Assembly (NCBI GenBank): GCA_025060615.1
Contig: JANXBS010000008.1
Location: forward strand, 1-64,000
Reading direction: 5' to 3'
Length of the DNA: 64,000 nucleotides
Origin: Anaerolineae bacterium
GTDB lineage: Bacteria > Chloroflexota > Anaerolineae > DUEN01
Under the pieces are notes generated by a model. The model made no database searches. It was not told the origin of the DNA and saw only the letters and a list, made by a program, of their open reading frames with translations. The stretch's first letter is position 1. Every line of letters begins with the position of its first letter. This document shows positions 42,321 to 50,600 of this stretch, piece after piece. The position numbers and the translations under genes were made by a program.

Positions 42321-42569
42321 TTAGATCCAACATTTTAAAATTTTAAACAAGCGCTCTTCGACCTCAGCCGGCAGCATAGGTGGATAAGCCGAGCGGTACA
42401 GCAACACCGTCTTGCGCAAAGTGTCTACCACGATTCGGCAATTCTCGCAAACGGCCAAGTGCGCCTCGACCTCGCGACATAGAGCCGCCTCCAACTCATC
42501 GTCAATGTAATCAGAGAGCAGCCTCAGCAACTGACGGCAAATCTCATGTTCCAGAGCGTGCCGTGTCAT
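42321..42569 (-). CDS. Zinc-finger anti-sigma factor (zf-HC2 type)
   Basis: 82 residues, without a membrane span. It has the ZAS zinc motif H-x3-C-x2-C in AHLAVCENC, preceded by CRQLLRLLSDYIDDELEAALCREVE. Its start at 42569 lies inside the end of the ECF sigma gene (26-base overlap), showing translational coupling. It should bind and hold the sigma factor until a redox signal releases it. The longer frame to 42746 only reads back through the sigma gene. Confidence 0.88.
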   Translation of the reverse strand: MTRHALEHEICRQLLRLLSDYIDDELEAALCREVEAHLAVCENCRIVVDTLRKTVLLYRSAYPPMLPAEVEERLFKILKCWI

Positions 42570-43191
42570 CTGTCCTCTGCCCTTCGGCCTTTTCCTGGCT
42601 GGGCTGCCGAATTGCAAAATACTCGGCCAGCTCCTCTCGCAGTTGAAGCCGGGCCCGATGCAGTCGCACCTTCGCAGCCGATTCGCTGATCCCGAGCGCC
42701 TCAGCCGTCTCGGCTGTGGAAAGGCCTTCGATGTCCCGTAAGACAAAGGCGGCTCGCAGTGTCTCCGGCAACCGGGCGATGGCCGTGTCCATAACCTGCC
42801 GCAGCTCCTCGTTCAAGACATGAGCCTCTGGGTCCCATCCCCACCCGACAAGCTGGCGTGGCGTCACCTCACCGCTCTCCAACTCGATGGGATCCTCTAT
42901 TGAGATGACTTCCAGCCGGCGGCGACGAAGCCGCATCAAGCTGGCGTTAGTAGCGATCCGATACAGCCAGGTTGCCAGGTTTGACCTGCCCTCAAACCGT
43001 TGTACGTGCTGGCAAGCGCTGATGAACGTCTCTTGAAGCACCTCTTCCGCCTCAACCGGATCACCCACCAGCTTTAAAGCAAGACGATAAATGCGCGGTG
43101 AAAAGAGCTTGACCATGGTGGCACATGCCGACCGGTCACCAGCTTTGAGCGCAGCTATCAATGTCTGCTCATCCAGCTCGGGTGAGCTCAC
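42544..43191 (-). CDS. ECF-type RNA polymerase sigma factor (RpoE/SigW-like)
   Basis: 215 residues. Region 2 is seen in YRLALKLVGDPVEAEEVLQETFISACQHVQRFEGRSNLATWLYRIATNASLMRLRRRR, and region 4 in LPETLRAAFVLRDIEGLSTAETAEALGISESAAKVRLHRARLQLREEL. The anti-sigma gene overlaps its 3' end. Downstream on the same strand are OsmC and PDO, so the regulon is probably thiol/peroxide stress. Confidence 0.94.
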   Translation of the reverse strand: MSSPELDEQTLIAALKAGDRSACATMVKLFSPRIYRLALKLVGDPVEAEEVLQETFISACQHVQRFEGRSNLATWLYRIATNASLMRLRRRRLEVISIEDPIELESGEVTPRQLVGWGWDPEAHVLNEELRQVMDTAIARLPETLRAAFVLRDIEGLSTAETAEALGISESAAKVRLHRARLQLREELAEYFAIRQPSQEKAEGQRTDDTARSGT

Positions 43192-43275
43192 CGCTTCTCT
43201 CTTTCTGATGCAGCGAAGGAGACTTAGGTTACAAGCATCCAGCTGGATCGAAGAAGCGCGCTAGATCATGCTTCC

Positions 43276-45093
43276 TCAATAGTGAGCGCGCTTGAATCGG
43301 CTGCCATGACGGATGAGAAACCATGGTCGGCTGGCAGGGGTGTTTCCAGGCTCTGCCATCGCCGCCAATTGATGGAAGACCGCCTGCTCGGCCTCCGATT
43401 GGCCACCAGCATGCTGGATCACACGCTCCCAGTATGCCGGATAAGCCGTCGCAATCCAGCGCGCCACATCGGCTGCGTAAAAGGCCTGCTCATAAGGCTG
43501 CTCAGCCACGGCTGTCTCTAAGACCGCCGCAGTTAACTCGCCCGCTTCGAACTCCTGTATCGTCAGCTCCTCTGGAACCCCGGCCTCCTCTAAAACGCGC
43601 ACCGCCCGCCGAAGCACTTCTAATTCCCGCATATCCTCAGCGATCTGGCTCTCCAGAGAGGAGCGTCTCGCTGAAGCCTCCCTGTCGATGCGCAAGAGGT
43701 CCAGATGGGCTTGAAGGTTTTGTACACGCTCCGTTAACACCCGAATCTCCCTTCGCAGCTCACGCAATGTCCGATAGGCAAAGCGAGACGACGCCTCTTC
43801 CCAGGAAAGGGGTGGTACACGTGGGGCAAGCGTCCCAGTTGGGTGCGCGGACGGCGCACGGGGGGACTCGCCAGCGGTGAGCGAAAGGGCGTGATTAATC
43901 ACGCCCGCGCTTTTGAAGAGCTGACCATGCGGGGCGTTTAGAAACAGAACCGGCGCGGCATAAGCTGGTTGATCCGGCCATTGCGCCTTTAGCTCGGCTC
44001 GCGCCTCGGCTACAGCAGCATCTATCTGCCCGAGCCGGCGCGGCTCCAACAAGCCACGGTACAAGGCGTGAGTAAACAGAAGGGCTGCCTCCTCGCGGAT
44101 TTCGAACTGCATGCCGATCACCGCCGGCACCCCCGCCTGGATGAGCGCCGGCCCCAGCCCGTAGAGCGGCTCCCGGGGGGTATCGCTAAAGCGCTGGACA
44201 TCCCTGTCCAGCTCCCAGAGAAAAACCCGCGCACTTTGGCACACCCCCAGGATCACCAGGCGCACGCTCTCGCCGCGAGCATCCAGGAGCGTTCTGAGCT
44301 GGTCTGACCTCGTCCAGCCCGCGCCGGAATCGCCCTCTGACGGGCTGAACATCAGCCAGCCGTAGAGCCCATCGAAATCGCCGTGGGTGACGAAGTGGAC
44401 CACATGTGGCCGCCATTCGCCCAAGACATCGCTGAAGCGGGCAAGGGTCACCTCTCCGGTAAGTGGGCGCAGCTCAGCTTGACCGTCTAGGCGCGCTAGA
44501 GCGTTTTGTACCATGCTTAGCTCTCGCGTCCAGTCTAAGTTGGCTTCCTGCGGAGCCACAAAGAGCGCGCGTAATGGGAGTGTGAGGGAGATATCTCGCC
44601 AGGGCGGGGTCTGCCCTACGCGCCCTATAGCCCGTATCAGCGGATGCTGGGGATGACAAGCAATGGAACGCTGACGTTGCTCATCGTACAGCAGTTCCCA
44701 AGGTAAGGCCGCAATGGCAGGGGGATCTACGGCTAGGCGAATTCGCACCCCTGGGACACGGCCAGCCTCCAGCTCAGCCTGAGCGATGGTCCACAGATGA
44801 GCGATCTCGTCTCGAAACAGCGCACGGTAAAGGGCCGATCCCACCTGGTGTAAAAACGCTGTGCCCGGCGCCTCCAGCGCGTCTGCTAGGCGAGTCTGCC
44901 ATTCGGGCCAGGGCGGGGCAGCAGGGTCCAGGGTCAGCAACGATGCAGCGCGCTGCCCGGCGTAGGAAGCGCTTACAGGATAAGTTGTCCCTCCGATCGG
45001 AAGAGCAGAGAAGTCAGGGGGCAGGGATGCTTCCCGACCCCTCTCAACCGGCATATCCTGGATCACGATATCCAGATCGGCGTAGTCGTCCAC
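43276..45093 (-). CDS. CHAT-domain (caspase-like) protease with coiled-coil C-terminal region
   Basis: 605 residues. The CHAT core (about 115-395) includes ALPWELLYDEQ, the catalytic His237 in VVHFVTHGDF and Cys285 in LVILGVCQSA, then GLGPALIQAGVPAVIGMQFEI. A Pro/Ser-rich linker follows (about 396-435), then a coiled coil (about 440-505) and a helical C-terminal part. No signal peptide. Related proteins are effectors in bacterial immunity or cell-death systems. A perfect 20-bp palindrome lies in the linker coding region. Neighbours are an ECF sigma factor downstream and a prepilin peptidase upstream. Confidence 0.88.
   Translation of the reverse strand: MDDYADLDIVIQDMPVERGREASLPPDFSALPIGGTTYPVSASYAGQRAASLLTLDPAAPPWPEWQTRLADALEAPGTAFLHQVGSALYRALFRDEIAHLWTIAQAELEAGRVPGVRIRLAVDPPAIAALPWELLYDEQRQRSIACHPQHPLIRAIGRVGQTPPWRDISLTLPLRALFVAPQEANLDWTRELSMVQNALARLDGQAELRPLTGEVTLARFSDVLGEWRPHVVHFVTHGDFDGLYGWLMFSPSEGDSGAGWTRSDQLRTLLDARGESVRLVILGVCQSARVFLWELDRDVQRFSDTPREPLYGLGPALIQAGVPAVIGMQFEIREEAALLFTHALYRGLLEPRRLGQIDAAVAEARAELKAQWPDQPAYAAPVLFLNAPHGQLFKSAGVINHALSLTAGESPRAPSAHPTGTLAPRVPPLSWEEASSRFAYRTLRELRREIRVLTERVQNLQAHLDLLRIDREASARRSSLESQIAEDMRELEVLRRAVRVLEEAGVPEELTIQEFEAGELTAAVLETAVAEQPYEQAFYAADVARWIATAYPAYWERVIQHAGGQSEAEQAVFHQLAAMAEPGNTPASRPWFLIRHGSRFKRAHY
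43887..43906. repeat. 20-bp perfect palindrome inside the CHAT gene
   Basis: GGGCGTGATTAATCACGCCC, a perfect palindrome. It matches the intergenic hairpin core at 40913-40932 in 19 of 20 bases. It encodes residues about 396-402 (AGVINHA), right at the end of the CHAT domain. Confidence 0.85.
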
Positions 45094-45114
45094 AGAATCC
45101 CTCGCTGGTAACGT

Positions 45115-45867
45115 TTATCCCCACAGCAATGCGACGGCCGCGCCCAAAGCCAGATATGGCCCGTATGCCATCGCTGTGAAAGGTTGATAACGCCTCCGTC
45201 GGATGAAGGTCCAAACGATCTGCCCCAGCGCAGCGATCGCGCCGGCCAGCGTGCCCACGAGAAGAGCTATCATCACGTTCGGATAGCCGGTGACCAACCC
45301 GATGAACATCGCCAGCTTGACATCGCCCAGCCCCAGCGCTGGCCCCCCCCCGGCAGCCCGTGGCCCCATGGCGCGCAGGAACAGGCCGCCCAGCAGATAG
45401 GCCAGAAAGAACACGCCAAAAGCTAGCGCCCCACCGCTCAGCGACCGCCACAACCCTGGGGGGACTCCAGCTGCGGCCGAGAGTACAGCTGCGGCCGATG
45501 CCGGCAGCACCACGACATTGGGGATGCGCCGCGTTGCCCAATCCACCGCCGAGATGAGCAGCAACACGCTCAGATAGCCGGCGATCACGACCGCCTGCGC
45601 CGTCACCTCAAAGCGGAAGGCTGTCCATGCGAACAACAGTGGCATGCCCAGCTCGATCAGCCATGGGCGGAGTTCCCACCGGACATCATGCTTACGATGC
45701 TGCCAGCAGGCGAGGATTACCGGTCTGGCCGACCGGCCCATCCCGATGAGCTCGTCCGCCAGGCGGTTGACTACGTAAGCCATTCCCCATCCTAGTAGGG
45801 CGGCGATCAAAAGCACAGACGTAGCGAGTTGCGCTCCTCCCTGAGCGTGGATTGACAAACCTTCCAC
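45115..45867 (-). CDS. Prepilin leader peptidase (A24 aspartic membrane protease)
   Basis: 250 residues with about seven spans. The two catalytic Asp are in LLISAVDWATRRIPN and in the GxGD motif ALGLGDVKLAMFIG. The N-terminal part lacks the CxxC pairs of the methylase domain, so methylation is unlikely. It processes type IV pilin-like signal peptides. The GTG at 45867 abuts GGAGG; a TTG at 45858 has a better 8-base gap. The region also carries the -35 of the divergent gene. Confidence 0.88.
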   Translation of the reverse strand: MEGLSIHAQGGAQLATSVLLIAALLGWGMAYVVNRLADELIGMGRSARPVILACWQHRKHDVRWELRPWLIELGMPLLFAWTAFRFEVTAQAVVIAGYLSVLLLISAVDWATRRIPNVVVLPASAAAVLSAAAGVPPGLWRSLSGGALAFGVFFLAYLLGGLFLRAMGPRAAGGGPALGLGDVKLAMFIGLVTGYPNVMIALLVGTLAGAIAALGQIVWTFIRRRRYQPFTAMAYGPYLALGAAVALLWG

Positions 45868-45880
45868 CTCCGTTTAGAAT
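45852..45880 (+). promoter_or_regulatory. Consensus promoter for the divergent membrane protein gene
   Basis: TTGACA (45852-45857), 17-base spacer, TAGAAT (45875-45880). Transcription would begin near 45887, only a few bases before the ATG at 45891, so the mRNA may be almost leaderless. Confidence 0.8.
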
Positions 45881-45890
45881 CGCACCACCG

Positions 45891-46703
45891 ATGGTGGACT
45901 ATCGAGATCGCATCAGCGTGATGAGTTGGGCCGCGCTATTTGTCTTAGCTGCCGGCTCGCTTCTGACCTGGCCAGCGAAGGCGTTCACTTGGCAGGTGCT
46001 GGGATCGCCTATTACCCTGCGTATAGATCAGACGGTAATCCTTTCAGCGCTGCTGGCCGTGATCGCCTGCAGCGGCACGGAAGCGGTGATGCGCAGTCAT
46101 CCCCTGGCCCTACAGGGGCAATTGTCCCACACCTGGGTGCATTGGGGATTGCCAGGTTCGGTGTTGGTGCTGGCCGAGTTGCTGGTCTCCGTTGCGCCAT
46201 CCCGGCTTTACATGGTAGGAGTAATCCTTGCCGCTGGTCTCCTGTTGGCCATCGCTGAGATCGGCGCATATCATACGGCCGATCGCTCGGATCCTCGCTA
46301 CCACCTAGCCCGCGTAGCCCTGAATGCTGTGGTATATGCGGTCACGCTGGTGCTTTTCCTCCTAGTATACCGCACGCGAGCACGCAGCCTGATCTCCGCC
46401 ACCCTGGTGACCGTCGTCAGCGCTTTGCTGGCCTTGGAGCTCCTACGCGGCTCGCAACGCCAACTGCGAGACGTCGTCCTATACGCCCTTATCACCGGCG
46501 CGATCCTGGGCGAAGCGACATGGGCGCTAAATTACTGGCGCACCACCGGGTACAAGGCTAGCTTGGTCCTGCTGCTGATCTTCTACTTGGTGGTCAGCCT
46601 GGGCCAACAAAGCCTGTTGGGACGTCTCACCTGGCGCATCCTCCTCGAGTACGGAGCCGTGGCCTTTGCAGTCATCGCATTTATCGTACTGTTCGCCCCC
46701 TGA
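45891..46703 (+). CDS. Polytopic membrane protein of unknown function
   Basis: 270 residues with about seven to eight hydrophobic spans (MSWAALFVLAAGSLLTW, IDQTVILSALLAVIACSG, GSVLVLAELLVSVAP and others). A short loop DRSDPRYHLARVALNAVVYAVTLVLF and a C-terminal VAFAVIAFIVLFAP. Function not recognised; the pattern resembles a DUF of Chloroflexota membrane proteins. ATG at 45891 is set by the promoter at 45852-45880, since the longer frame starts within the -35 box. It overlaps the end of the convergent EamA gene by 23 bases. Confidence 0.75.
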   Translation: MVDYRDRISVMSWAALFVLAAGSLLTWPAKAFTWQVLGSPITLRIDQTVILSALLAVIACSGTEAVMRSHPLALQGQLSHTWVHWGLPGSVLVLAELLVSVAPSRLYMVGVILAAGLLLAIAEIGAYHTADRSDPRYHLARVALNAVVYAVTLVLFLLVYRTRARSLISATLVTVVSALLALELLRGSQRQLRDVVLYALITGAILGEATWALNYWRTTGYKASLVLLLIFYLVVSLGQQSLLGRLTWRILLEYGAVAFAVIAFIVLFAP

Positions 46704-47643
46704 CCGCTGTCCCTGTGGGCGTTGATGGGCGCAGCAAAATCGCGGCCGCTAAGATCAGGCACGCCCCAATCCACTGCCCCGGCCGCAACACCTCCCCGAA
46801 AAGCAGATAGCCGAACAGGGTCGCCAGCGCGGGCTCCAATGTCGCCACCAGGCTAGCGACGCTCACAGGAAGCCGCCGCACACCGGCCGCGTAGGCCAGT
46901 CCTCCCCCGAGCGTCGGCCCAATGGCCATCAAGACGAGCCCGCCGAGCAGCCACGGGGAGCGCAGCGGCATCAGCAGGCTCGCTGGCGATTGCGAGAGGG
47001 CCAGGAACCCTGTGCCAATGGCGAACCCGTAAAACTGCACCGTTGTCGGCACATAGCGGCGCAACGCCAGCTTATTGAAGACGCTGTAGAGGCCGTAGCC
47101 CAGCCCAGAGCCCAACCCGCACAGCACCCCCATTGCATTCAATCGAAGCGCTGTCGGATCATATGCCTGAGCCACCAGCACACATCCTGCCAAGGCGCAG
47201 AGCAGCGCCAACGCTCGCGGCCCATCCATCCCCTCGCCCAATCGCCACCAGGCGATGAGCGCCACCCAAGCCGGTGCCGTGTACATCAGCACGACGGCCA
47301 CCGCTACGCCGGTGAGCTGGACGGCGTAGATGTAAGCCGCATAGAAACAGGCGATGCCGATCGCGCCGTAGGATAGCATGAGCGGCCAATCCTCGCGCGC
47401 GATCCGCAGTCCTCCCAATGAGCGCTGCCGTGCTAAAGTCCAACCTGCGAGGATAAGCGCGGCTAGCGCAGCACGGAAAGTCACCACCGTCAGTGGAGGG
47501 ATGCCGAAGCCCATCAACAGCTTGTAGATCGGCCCCAACCCGGCCCACAGGGCAGCGGCCAGCCAGACCAGAAGATATCCCGCCACCGTATCAGAGTAGG
47601 GGGTGACCGCCTGTGTTGCCCCTCGGTTCTTCAGGCTAGCCAT
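46681..47643 (-). CDS. EamA/DMT-family transporter
   Basis: 320 residues with ten predicted spans, two EamA repeats: ALWAGLGPIYKLLMGFGIPPLTVVTFRAALAALIL and GLGSGLGYGLYSVFNKLALRRY. It is likely a metabolite exporter or uptake carrier. ATG at 47643 lies 4 bases after the glpC stop; the longer frame runs back through glpC and is not used. Transcriptional linkage with glpABC suggests, weakly, a substrate related to glycerol metabolism. Confidence 0.88.
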   Translation of the reverse strand: MASLKNRGATQAVTPYSDTVAGYLLVWLAAALWAGLGPIYKLLMGFGIPPLTVVTFRAALAALILAGWTLARQRSLGGLRIAREDWPLMLSYGAIGIACFYAAYIYAVQLTGVAVAVVLMYTAPAWVALIAWWRLGEGMDGPRALALLCALAGCVLVAQAYDPTALRLNAMGVLCGLGSGLGYGLYSVFNKLALRRYVPTTVQFYGFAIGTGFLALSQSPASLLMPLRSPWLLGGLVLMAIGPTLGGGLAYAAGVRRLPVSVASLVATLEPALATLFGYLLFGEVLRPGQWIGACLILAAAILLRPSTPTGTAVRGRTVR

Positions 47644-47647
47644 CGGA

Positions 47648-48928
47648 TCAGAGATCAGGAACAGCAGAATAGGCCTGAGCCAGGAGCTCGATGGGATGAA
47701 CAGCCGGCCGACCTGTGCCATGAGTGATCTGCCAGCGACAGGTCTCGCTATCGCATACGGCGATCTCGCTTGGGACATCGCGGATCTGCCGGAAAAGCCG
47801 GCTTCCGACCGCCATCGCGATGTCGTATTTCTCGCGCTTGAAGCCGTAGGTCCCGGCGATCCCGCAGCAGTCCGCATCCATCTCGACTACAGTGAGCCCC
47901 GGGATCAGGCTCATCAGCTCCAGCGCAGGCCGCCCGATCCCGTGCGCTTTCAACTGGCAGGGGGCGTGGTAAGGAACGGTGCCCTCAATCGGGCGGAAGC
48001 CAGTGTCTAGCTCGCCCCGCTCCCACAACAGCCGCAGGAACTCGCAGATGTCGTAGGTGTGCTCAGCCACCAGGCGGGCTTCCTCGTCGTCCATGTCCAG
48101 GATCGCTCGATAATCATGTTTCAGGGTTAACGTACAGCTGGTAGAGGTGCCCACGATCAGATATCCCTGCCGTACCCAGGGGGCCAGCTTGCGAAGGTTA
48201 CTGTGCCCATAGCGCCGAGCGCCATCGAAGTCGCCCTGGGATAGGATAGGCAGCCCACAGCAGTTCTGATCAGGCAGGACGACCTCGAACCCATTGCGCT
48301 CAAGGACAGCTACAGCCGCTTTGCCGACGCGCGGCTCGTAGTATTGGGTGGAGCAGCCATGAAAATAGAGGATCTGCCCGCGCTCGCCTGGGCGCACAGG
48401 ACCGGAGATCGGGGGCTGGCTGAAGGAAAACGGACGGCCGGGGAGCACACGCCGATGTCTGCGGTACCAGCTGCGGAAGGTCTCCCGCGAAAAAGCCGGG
48501 AACGGCGCCCGATGATCTATGCCGAGCACGAGCTCGGCCATCTGGCGCGCCGGCTTCAGATGCATCGCCCAGTTGGCCAGTGGCGCTATCGGATGCGCAA
48601 ACCTGCCCAACAGCTCTGAGCGGCTGAGCAGGCGATTGCGCAGCGGGATGCGCTCCGTGCTGTACAGCTTGGCTCTGGCCTTGGCGTTGATCTCCATGAT
48701 CTTCACGCCATGTGGGCAGACCATATCACATACGCCGCAGCCAGAACAGTAGTCTACAGACCGGTCCACAGTGGGCGCGTGGGGATCTCGGAAGCGCTGG
48801 GCCTGGGGGCCGACGTACTTCGGGCCGGGGAACCGATCCGGAGCCACCATCGCCACCGGACAGGCTGTGGTGCAGATATTGCATTTCACGCAGTGATCCA
48901 GCGTCAGCCGGACATCTTCCATGACCAT
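47648..48928 (-). CDS. glpC: Anaerobic glycerol-3-phosphate dehydrogenase, iron-sulfur subunit C
   Basis: 426 residues. Two [4Fe-4S] clusters near the start (CVKCNICTTACP and CSGCGVCDMVCP), then two CCG domains (YFHGCSTQYYEP ... NCCGLPILSQGD, and VPYHAPCQLKAHG ... DADCCGIAGTYGF) and a final CDSETCRW. It passes electrons from GlpA to the quinone pool at the membrane. It lies 9 bases after glpB. Confidence 0.94.
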   Translation of the reverse strand: MVMEDVRLTLDHCVKCNICTTACPVAMVAPDRFPGPKYVGPQAQRFRDPHAPTVDRSVDYCSGCGVCDMVCPHGVKIMEINAKARAKLYSTERIPLRNRLLSRSELLGRFAHPIAPLANWAMHLKPARQMAELVLGIDHRAPFPAFSRETFRSWYRRHRRVLPGRPFSFSQPPISGPVRPGERGQILYFHGCSTQYYEPRVGKAAVAVLERNGFEVVLPDQNCCGLPILSQGDFDGARRYGHSNLRKLAPWVRQGYLIVGTSTSCTLTLKHDYRAILDMDDEEARLVAEHTYDICEFLRLLWERGELDTGFRPIEGTVPYHAPCQLKAHGIGRPALELMSLIPGLTVVEMDADCCGIAGTYGFKREKYDIAMAVGSRLFRQIRDVPSEIAVCDSETCRWQITHGTGRPAVHPIELLAQAYSAVPDL

Positions 48929-48937
48929 CGTACATCC

Positions 48938-50197
48938 TCAAGACCGCTTTATCAACTCATAGACAAGGCTTGCTGCCATGTATCCCGTGGCGATCGCCAC
49001 ACCATCGCCGATGCCGCGGTGGGGTTCAACTCCGTCGGCCAGCAGCGCGCCGGCGATGTGAAGGTTTTCGAAAACCGGACGGCCTTGCTCGTCTATAGGG
49101 CGCAACAGCTCGTCTACCGCTACGCCCACTGAGAGGATAGGATGTGGTCCTCGGGGGATAGGCGCGGTCCATTCGCCGCGCGCCGGCAGGTTGCGCAGGG
49201 GAAGATGGAAGATGGGCTCGCAGATGTAGCCTGTGTGATCCATCTCCAGGCCATGGCCATAGAGCCCACCGGTGGCTAGCACAAACCGTTTAGCCGCAAA
49301 GCGCACAGGCCGCGCTGCGGACTCCGTAAGCACTGCTCGCACTCGCTTGTCCTCGATTTCCGCGTCGACCACGGGAAAGCCGAGTTGCAAGCGGCCACCT
49401 GCCTGCCGGAACAGGCCACGCCAAGCCTCGAACAGGCGCATACCCGGCACTGAAGGGGGCAATGTGGGCACCTCGAAGACGGGCCGGCCGATCTCCGCGC
49501 TCAACTCACGCCAGGCATTGGGGTCTGACAACCCCAAAACCGCCGGAAAGCCCACTCGCCCAGCGTCTCCCAGCATGGGCTTGAGCGCACGCGCCACCTG
49601 GGAGCGAAAGCTGGGCTCGTCGAAAGCACGCGCCAATTCCGCCGGCGTGATGTCATCTCGCTCACGCAACGCCGGCACATCCAGGTAAACGCCGCGCGCG
49701 TCCAGGCCACAAGAACGTTGCAGATTAGCCGCAGCGTATTGCGGGTAGAAGTCGCGCAACGGACGGAATCCCACCAACAGCATAGGATCAGAGCGACGTA
49801 CATCGCCAGCGATCATGGATTCCGGGATCAGACAGGTGGGACGGGGAACACCAGCGGCCGTCGGCAACCACCAGTTCGCATCTAAACTGCCCGAATATGG
49901 CCAGCCGGTCTGTTCGCATTGATGCTGAAAGTAAGAGAGAGCCTCATCCAGGAGGGCTATTCCAACGCGGGCATACACATGTTCGGGGTGCTCAGCCAAG
50001 AAGGCAGAAAGGGCACTGCGCGGGCAGCTCGCATCTTCATCGCCCAGCCGCCCTAACACATCCACGCAGCCTGAGGCCAGGTGAGTGCACCCGATCCCTT
50101 TGGCCAGGAGTAAAACTCGCACTCCCTTCTGTGCTGAGACCGTCGCAGCAACTAGGCCAGCCAGACCGGCGCCGATCACGATGACATCGTAATGCAT
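48938..50197 (-). CDS. glpB: Anaerobic glycerol-3-phosphate dehydrogenase, subunit B
   Basis: 419-residue flavoprotein: VIVIGAGLAGLVAATVSAQKG at the start, LLLAKGIGCTHLASGCVDVLG, FVLATGGLYGHGLEMDHTGYICEPIF and NLHIAGALLADGVEPHRGIGDGVAIATGY near the C-terminus. Part of the GlpABC complex. It is separated from glpA by a small membrane-protein gene with only 1 base gap to it. Confidence 0.93.
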   Translation of the reverse strand: MHYDVIVIGAGLAGLVAATVSAQKGVRVLLLAKGIGCTHLASGCVDVLGRLGDEDASCPRSALSAFLAEHPEHVYARVGIALLDEALSYFQHQCEQTGWPYSGSLDANWWLPTAAGVPRPTCLIPESMIAGDVRRSDPMLLVGFRPLRDFYPQYAAANLQRSCGLDARGVYLDVPALRERDDITPAELARAFDEPSFRSQVARALKPMLGDAGRVGFPAVLGLSDPNAWRELSAEIGRPVFEVPTLPPSVPGMRLFEAWRGLFRQAGGRLQLGFPVVDAEIEDKRVRAVLTESAARPVRFAAKRFVLATGGLYGHGLEMDHTGYICEPIFHLPLRNLPARGEWTAPIPRGPHPILSVGVAVDELLRPIDEQGRPVFENLHIAGALLADGVEPHRGIGDGVAIATGYMAASLVYELIKRS

Positions 50198-50198
50198 T

Positions 50199-50600
50199 TC
50201 ACACCCCTGCGGTTAGAGGCGGCAGGCGGTTCCACCCTATAACGGCCAGGACCAAAGCTGCCAGCAGCGGCAGGCTCATCATCACATGATCCATCGCCAG
50301 GCGCTGTTCAGAGGCGCGCAGGTGCGGCACTACGCGCACGGCCGACTCCAGCACGCAACCAGCCGCCGCCAGGGGCACCGTCAGCCCATAGCCCCACCGC
50401 GCCTGCAAGACCAGGCCAATAGCCAACACCATCGCAAGCGTAGCCAGGATCGCGACGGCGCGCGGCCGATCGTCCCAGGAGATGCGCGGCCGCGAGCGGG
50501 TCTTCGCCCACCTTGCCACAGCTCGTAGATGCCGCACGTTTAGGACGATCCAGATCAGCAGGCTCAACGCAGATCCGATACCAGCGAGCTGTGCTGTCAC
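50199..50600 (-). CDS. Small membrane protein inside the glp operon
   Basis: Unrecognised. 133 residues with about four hydrophobic spans: LAGIGSALSLLIWIVLNVRHL, AVAILATLAMVLAIGLVLQA, YGLTVPLAAAGCVLESAV and SLPLLAALVLAVIGW. It starts within the glpA stop (ATGA overlap) and ends 1 base before glpB, so it is made with the complex. E. coli GlpABC has no such subunit. It may be a membrane anchor or quinone-site protein; two internal His (HLRAVARW, PHLRASEQ, DHVMM) are candidates for cofactor contact. Confidence 0.75.
   Translation of the reverse strand: MTAQLAGIGSALSLLIWIVLNVRHLRAVARWAKTRSRPRISWDDRPRAVAILATLAMVLAIGLVLQARWGYGLTVPLAAAGCVLESAVRVVPHLRASEQRLAMDHVMMSLPLLAALVLAVIGWNRLPPLTAGV

Noticed and set aside
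42570-42746. N-terminal extension of the anti-sigma gene
   Set aside because: It lies within the sigma gene in another frame; the zinc-finger protein begins at 42569.
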